A DNA stretch of 64,000 bases from Prorocentrum cordatum (taxonomy: Eukaryota; Sar; Dinophyceae; Prorocentrales; Prorocentraceae): assembly GCA_963575745.1 (NCBI GenBank), contig CAUYUJ010014771.1:475593-539592 (forward strand), in the 5' to 3' direction. Below, piece by piece: positions 58,960 through 64,000 of this stretch. Position numbers and translations under genes: made by a program. The first letter of the stretch is position 1. The number at the start of each line of letters is the position of its first letter. Below the pieces are notes generated by a model, which had not been told where the DNA came from, ran no database searches, and saw only the letters and a list, made by a program, of their open reading frames with translations.

Positions 58960-60280
58960 CTATTGAACAGATCCGCACAAGGATTCTCACTGAATTGCTC
59001 CACAAAGGGATTCTTGTTGAAAGGCTCCACAAAAAGGATTCCGGTTGAACTGCTCACAAAGGGGTTCCCATTGACTTACTCCACAAAAGGATTTCCATTG
59101 AAACGTTGCAGAGCGGGAGAGCGGGAGAGCGGAGAGAAGGATTCAAATTGAAGTCCTCACCAAAAGGGTTCCATTTGAAATTTTGTTCAAAAGGATTTCA
59201 TTGGAAGTCCTCTTCAACCGGATTATGTTCAAGTTCTGTTCAAATGGGTTAAACACAAATCTTCTTCCAAAGGGATTCCGATTGAAATTTTATTCAACAG
59301 GATTCCGATTGACATGTTATTTCAAAAAGGATTCCCATTGTAATCTTGGAGAGCAAGGGAGCATGAGAGCGGGAGAGCGGGAGAGCGGGGGAGCGGGTGG
59401 GCGGGAGAGCGGGAGAGCGGGAGAGCGGGAGAGCGGAAGAGCGGAGAGGGATTTCAATTGACATATTGTTCAAAAGGGTTCCAATTGTGATCTTTTCCAA
59501 AAGGGTTCCAGTTGAAATCTCTGTCATAGGAACCCTTTTGACAGATATTCAATTGTGTTCCCTTTGAAGACGATTTCAAGTGGAATCCCTTGATGTAGAT
59601 TCCAATTGGGCTCCTTTTTGAAGAATATCACAGTAGGACTCTTTTTGCTGAGAATTTGAATCGGATTTTTTTTGCTGCGGATTTCAATTCGGATCCTTCT
59701 CTCCGCTCTCTCGTGCTCCCGATCTCCCGCTCTCTTGCTCTCCGGGATTTCTGTAGGAATTCTTCGGAGGGGGATTCCAATGGATTTTTGTGTCGGTTTC
59801 AAGTGGTATATATTTGAGGAGGATTTCAGTTGGAATCCGGTTGACGAGGATTTCAGTTGGAATCTTTTCGAAGAGGATTTCGACAGGAATCTGTTGTGCG
59901 GATGATGTCACTTAGTACCCTTTGGATGAGAATTTCAATGAGAACCCTTTTGATGCGGATTTCAATTGGAACCATTTTGAGGAAAACTTCAGGAAGGAAC
60001 CCTTACGAGGATGATTTCAATTATAATTCTTCTCTCCGCTCTCCCGCTCTCCCGCTCTCCGAAGGTTTAATTGCAATCTTTTTGAGGAGGATTTCTAGTG
60101 TAAGCCTTTTGAAGAGGATTTCCACAGGAATCTTCTTGAGGATGATTTCGCTTGGAATCCTTCTCTCCGCTCTCCCGCTCTCCCGCTCTCCCGCTCCCAC
60201 CACTCTCGCGCTCTCCCGCTCTCCCGCCGCCCCGCTCCCCCGCTCTCCCGCTCTCCCGCTCCCCCGCTGCAGAATTTCAA
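58960..60280. repeat. Satellite that reverses orientation near 59.53 kb
   Basis: Left part (58960-59525): ~30-bp units such as AAAAGGATTCCGATTGAAAT with GAGAGCGG blocks (59108-59130, 59352-59445). Right part (59540-60280): the reverse complement, TTCAATTGGAATCCTTTTGA, with CTCTCCCGC blocks (59699-59745, 60034-60060, 60163-60265). All ORFs are repeat translations. Confidence 0.82.
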
Positions 60281-60310
60281 TGGAAATCTGCTTTGCGGGG
60301 ACTTCAATTG

Positions 60311-60426
60311 GAATAGGGGACACGAGGGGGACACAAGGGGACACGAGGGGACAGCAGGGGACACGAGGGGGACACGAGGAGACAGCAGGGGACACGAGGG
60401 GACACGAGGGGACACGAGGGGACACG
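60311..60426. repeat. GGGGACACGA 10-bp minisatellite
   Basis: About 11 tandem copies of GGGGACACGA with G-length and AGCA variants. Confidence 0.93.
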
Positions 60427-60994
60427 ACAGAGGAATCGCACACCAGGGTGAATGAGGAGAAGGATGATGCGCAGACATAATGAAAATAAACGCTGTGAAG
60501 ATGAATAGGAGGGAGATGGGGATGGATGCGAGTCAAGGCGAGATGTATGATCTTGGGGGCGCAACGCTATATAATATATTAGATTATGTATTCACATACA
60601 GCTCATACGATCATGTTAAGACTCATAATCATATGGTGATTGTGATCCGAACCATACTCAGGTGTGCTGATGTGCGTTGCTGCGTGCGCTTGACAAGGCA
60701 TGACACACCCGCAATGTACGCGCCGACTCATGCTGAGATCCACGACAGTCCGCCAAGTTACAACACGACGAGCCGGATTATAGGATTCCATGGCTCGTTG
60801 GGCCATGGCGAAATTGGCGACCCGCAGGGCATGGGCTGGAAGCTGGGCGACTGCATCATCGGCATGCGAGCGGGCCCAGTCCAGACTCAGGACTGTCTCT
60901 GGGAGGAATCGCTCCTCCTTGGAGCCTCCCCCGTCTCTCTATTCTCATCCTTTGCCTTTCCCTTCTGCTGCTCCGCTGGGGAAGCCGGCTGGGG

Positions 60995-61765
60995 GGTCCT
61001 GCGGAGCGAGGCACCGCGCGGATTTGAGCGGGACTCGCCGTCCCTGGGGTGCTGCGATCTTCGAATCTGTCGCCACTTTCGATGGCTGCTGGTGGGTCCT
61101 GCGGAATGAAGCACCGCGCGGGCCTGAGCGGGACCTCGCCATCCCTGGGGGGCTGCGATCTGCGACACTGTCGCCACTTTCGAGGGCTGCTGGTGGGTCC
61201 TGCGGGGTGAGGCACCGCGCGGACCTGAGCGGGACCTCGCCATCCCTGGGGGGCTGCGATCTGCGACATTGTCGCCACTTTCGAGGGCTGCTGGTGGGTC
61301 CTGCGGAACGAGGCACCGCGCGGACCTGAGCGGGACCTCGCCGTCCTTGGGGGTTACGATCTGCGAAATTGTCGCCATTTTCGAGGGTTGCTGGTGGGTC
61401 CTGCGGAGTGAGGCACCGCGCGGGCCTGAGCGGCACCTCGCCGTCCCTAGGGGGCTGCGATTTGCGACATTGTCGCCGCTTTCGAGGGCTGTTGGTGGGT
61501 CCTGCGGAGTGAGGCATCGCGCGGGCCTGAGCGGCACCTCGCCGTCCCTAGGGGGCTGCGATTTGCGACATTGTCGCCGCTTTCGAGGGCTGTTGGTGGG
61601 TCCTGCGGAGTGAGGCACCGCGCGGATCTCAGCGGGACCTCGCCGTCCTTGGGGGTTACGATCTGCGAAATTGTCGCCATTTTCGAGGGCTGCTGGTGGG
61701 TCCAGCGGAGCGAGGCACCAGGCAGATCTGAGCGGGACATTGCAATCCCTGGGGGGCTGCGAGCC
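60995..61765. repeat. 101-bp tandem array
   Basis: GGCTG(C/T)TGGTGGGTCC starts at 61084, 61185, 61286, 61386, 61487, 61588 and 61688: period 101 with two 100-bp steps. The two units at 61487 and 61588 are almost identical, showing recent homogenisation. All ORFs on either strand are artefacts. Confidence 0.95.
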
Positions 61766-61879
61766 TCACGAATGCCGTTTGCAGAAGTATATGCGCCCAT
61801 TTCACGTCATCACCTCCGTATAACGTCTCCCAAGCTACTCATGCCCCGTGTTGCGCAGGGGTTGGGTACGTCGCTAGGG

Positions 61880-62310
61880 TAATTCCTAGGCCGTCCTGTG
61901 GCCGTCCTGGGTCGGTTTGGTGGCTTCTGGGGCCTATTGGCGCCCATGTGGGCTGTCTTCGAGTCCTTTGGGGAGCGTTTTCGGCTCGTATTGGGTCGAT
62001 CTGGAAGGCTTCTTGGATTGTTGTGGGCCTCGTGAAAGCCGACGACGCGACCGTGCCAAAAATGTATGATGTCCATAGAGAATGAAACGCTCTTTGCCTC
62101 TGGAAAGCCTCTCGGGACGTCTCCAGGCGGTTTCTTGGGCCGTCTTGGGGGCCTGTAGGAGCGCCCGCCGGGAGGCAATCTGGAGCGCCCTGGAGCGATC
62201 TCTCGACGACTCGTAGCCCTCGTTGGCCGTCCAGGTGCCCCAGGATGTCCCGAGAGGCCTAGAAGGACTCCAGGAGGCCCCAAGAGGCCCCAAGAGTCCC
62301 CAGGAGGAGG
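61880..62310. repeat. CCAAGACGGCCCC-type array, reverse orientation
   Basis: GGGCCGTCTTGGGGGCC, GGGTCGATCTGGAAGG and GGCCGTCCAGG variants: the complement of the arrays at 53.8 and 57.8 kb. It runs into CCAGGAGGCCCCAAGAGG at 62270-62300. Confidence 0.65.
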
Positions 62311-62700
62311 CAGGAAGCTTAAGGAGGAGGCAGGAGGAGGGGGAGGCGCAGGAGGAGAGGGGGGGAAGATGGAGACGAGGAGGAGGAGGAGGCGGAGGAG
62401 GGAGAGGGAAAAGAGGAAGATGGAGAGGGGAGGCGGAGGAGGAGGGAGGAGGAGGAGGAGGAGGAGGAGGAGGAGGAGGAGAAGGGAGAAGGAAAGCAGC
62501 AGGAGGAGGAGGACGCAGGAGGCAGGACGAGCATGGGGAATGGGGGGAGGAGATATAACGAGGAGGAGGAAAAGGAGGAGGAGAAGGATGAGGAGGTGGT
62601 GGTGGTGGAGGAGGCAGGAGGAGGAGGAGGAGGAGGAGGAGGAGGAGGAGGAGGAGGAGGAGGAGGAGGAGGCAGGAGCAACAGGATGAGGCAGGAGTAG
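62310..62700. repeat. GGA/AGG microsatellite
   Basis: About 390 bp of AGG repeats with AGGCAGG and AGGTGGTGG variants. The long minus-strand Ser/Pro/Leu ORF is repeat translation. Confidence 0.95.
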
Positions 62701-62889
62701 GTGGGAGAATGGAGGGGGCAGGAGGAGATCCCCAGGCAAGCTAAACATATTCTCATGTGGGGTCCTACCGTCGGAGTAATTCTGATGTATTGCAAATACA
62801 AAGAAAGTAGACTGCTCCGTACATCGTCGGAACATTCTACGAATTTCTCGTCGATTCGGCAAACGTATGCCAATTTTGGGGTAAATCCA

Positions 62890-63190
62890 TTCTGTAGTCG
62901 ATCCCCTACTCGGACCTTCATGCCCCCCTGGCAGAGAAGCATCGGGCTCGCTCCCTCCCCTCCCGACCCTCGACGGTGGGCCTCCGCTCGCCGCCGCCCT
63001 CCCCCATGTTCGAGTAGGAGATCGGTTGCAGAATTGCTGTGCCCATTCGCCGTTGAGAGGCGGCTTTGGGGGGATTTCCAGATTCCAGTGTGCGTTGGGC
63101 GCCCTTCCCATCTCAAGCATCGGGTGGCTTTGCCAACTCCGTCCTCTCTGGGGATAGATCAACTATGCAGTCGATCTCCTACTCGACCCT
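62890..63190. repeat. AGTCGATC(C/T)CCTACTCG repeats, direct and inverted
   Basis: GTAGTCGATCCCCTACTCGG at about 62894, its approximate complement CGAGTAGGAGATCGGTTGCA at about 63012, and a direct copy CAGTCGATCTCCTACTCGAC at about 63168. Confidence 0.65.
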
Positions 63191-63248
63191 TTCCCCCTCC
63201 TCCCCCCGTCTCCCAGTGGGGCTTCACCTCGCCGTGTCGTCTCGAGCT

Positions 63249-63304
63249 GCTCCCGTGCACTTGTTTGCCCTCCTGCGAGGGCAAACAAACAAGTGCACGG
63301 GAGC
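63249..63304. repeat. Near-perfect palindrome
   Basis: Twenty-four-base left arm (63249-63272, GCTCCCGTGCACTTG…CCCTC), loop CTGC, and a right arm to 63304 identical to the complement except for one extra AAAC. It would form a very stable hairpin. Confidence 0.9.
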
Positions 63305-64000
63305 AACCTTCTGGGATCCCCCCAATCCTTTTGAGATCCCCCCAATCCTGGTTCGGTTTGTGAGGGTCTCGGGCTCCGAAATTCTACGAAAACGCCCGGC
63401 TCTAGAAAGTTGCGACGCCAGGATCTCAGGGCAGGTCCCCCCAAACTGGCCCCCTGGTAGTTTTCGGGCCTCCCGCAGTCGTTCGGGACGATGCGAGAGC
63501 CCCCCGAACGCTCGGCGAGGCGCAACCGCTGGAAGGCACCATGGGGCCAGAAAGCCTCCGAGAACCACCGGAAACGCAAAAAAACCTGGAACCTCGAAGC
63601 TCCGTTCCCCGGCTGCCCCGCGGACCTCTGAACTCCGTGCTGATCCCCAGCTGTTCTGGCTGAAGGCGGGCAGCTCCTGCCTCAGGTGCGCGCAGCGACT
63701 GCAAAGGCCGATGGCGATCGCCGCTGATGCAACACTGCTGGGCGCGCGTCCGAGCCCCGCCGAGAGCCTGGGCGCCGGCCGGCCGGCATCGGCACCCGCG
63801 CTCCCAGGTCGGAGGGCGCCAGACACGAACCCAGACCCCCTCGAGTCATGAAAAATCCACGACGGAAGGTTTTTCACTATTTGCAGCTCCTGGGTGCCTA
63901 TACCAGGCCTCGGGACCTTCAGAAAACGGCTGAGGATAAAACGACGGTCCCAGCGAAGAGGTCGAGATTTCTGGGGGTCGACGTTATGAAGAAATCATGG
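63305..64000. other. No recognisable gene at the right end
   Basis: GC-rich DNA with overlapping frames in most phases and no motif I know. The 63810-63870 part resembles 40610-40680, and GGGGGTCGACGTTATGAA near 63975 resembles GGGGGGTCGACGTCATGAAA near 41084. Confidence 0.4.

Noticed and set aside
60995-61765. CRISPR-like array
   Set aside because: Units are repeated along their whole length with no unique spacers, and the genome is eukaryotic.
60887-61800. Overlapping 100-240-codon ORFs
   Set aside because: Translations of the 101-bp array on both strands.

Overview
This window reads as nuclear DNA of a dinoflagellate, and it is almost wholly made of retrotransposon remains and tandem repeats. 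The strongest taxonomic evidence is a complete 22-nt dinoflagellate spliced-leader (DinoSL) sequence at 45209-45230. It sits at the 5' end of a retrotransposon and is not an SL RNA gene. Supporting evidence is the dinoflagellate style of the Ty1/copia pol (YVDD, GPNT, IADMMTK blocks), several non-LTR elements, and huge TAC, ATC and GGA microsatellites. I see no ordinary host gene, rRNA, tRNA or CRISPR array.

Layout. 1-10.6 kb (+): the 3' part of a Ty1/copia pol (RT end, RNase H), followed by about 8 kb of further coding sequence (about 2,600 codons, broken by frameshifts and one stop). This carries a Tpt1/KptA-like RNA 2'-phosphotransferase domain, a zinc-ribbon-like segment and a C-terminal ORF, then LTR-like non-coding DNA. 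10.7-11.45 kb: a 77-bp satellite. 12.8-13.65 and 18.84-18.96 kb: two pieces of one CATAACA-type repeat that bracket LINE A (13.66-17.44 kb, +; APE endonuclease and RT, badly frameshifted). 18.96-25.64 kb: higher-order repeats of TCGATCTCAC, ATC and CGGGACACC modules, TAC arrays, a GGATCCCATAGG-type array and a GGCTGA array. 25.64-25.99 kb (+): the C-terminal relic of a Pif1-like helicase. 26.24-35.29 kb: an R2-type element, LINE C (minus strand; zinc finger, RT, restriction-like endonuclease, and a second large ORF), lying between two same-orientation TAC arrays. 35.3-43.5 kb: degenerate repeats, an unassigned stretch, foldback elements, and the 77-bp satellite again in the opposite orientation. 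45.2-50.8 kb (+): LINE B with the DinoSL at its 5' end, ORF1, and an APE-RT ORF2 ending in a CCHC knuckle. 50.8-64 kb: mostly repeats (140-bp and 101-bp arrays, a satellite that flips orientation, GGA tracts), with one weak small ORF.

The genes do not form a host pathway; each coding block belongs to a self-copying element or is a relic. The most unusual observations are the Tpt1/KptA-like domain in the copia extension, the DinoSL at the exact head of LINE B, and a set of tiny palindromic elements inside LINE C. Those share a GGGGCG(G/A)CCCC core, but each copy is flanked by its own perfectly complementary arms. Several coding breaks fall at homopolymers, so some 'pseudogenes' may be assembly artefacts.
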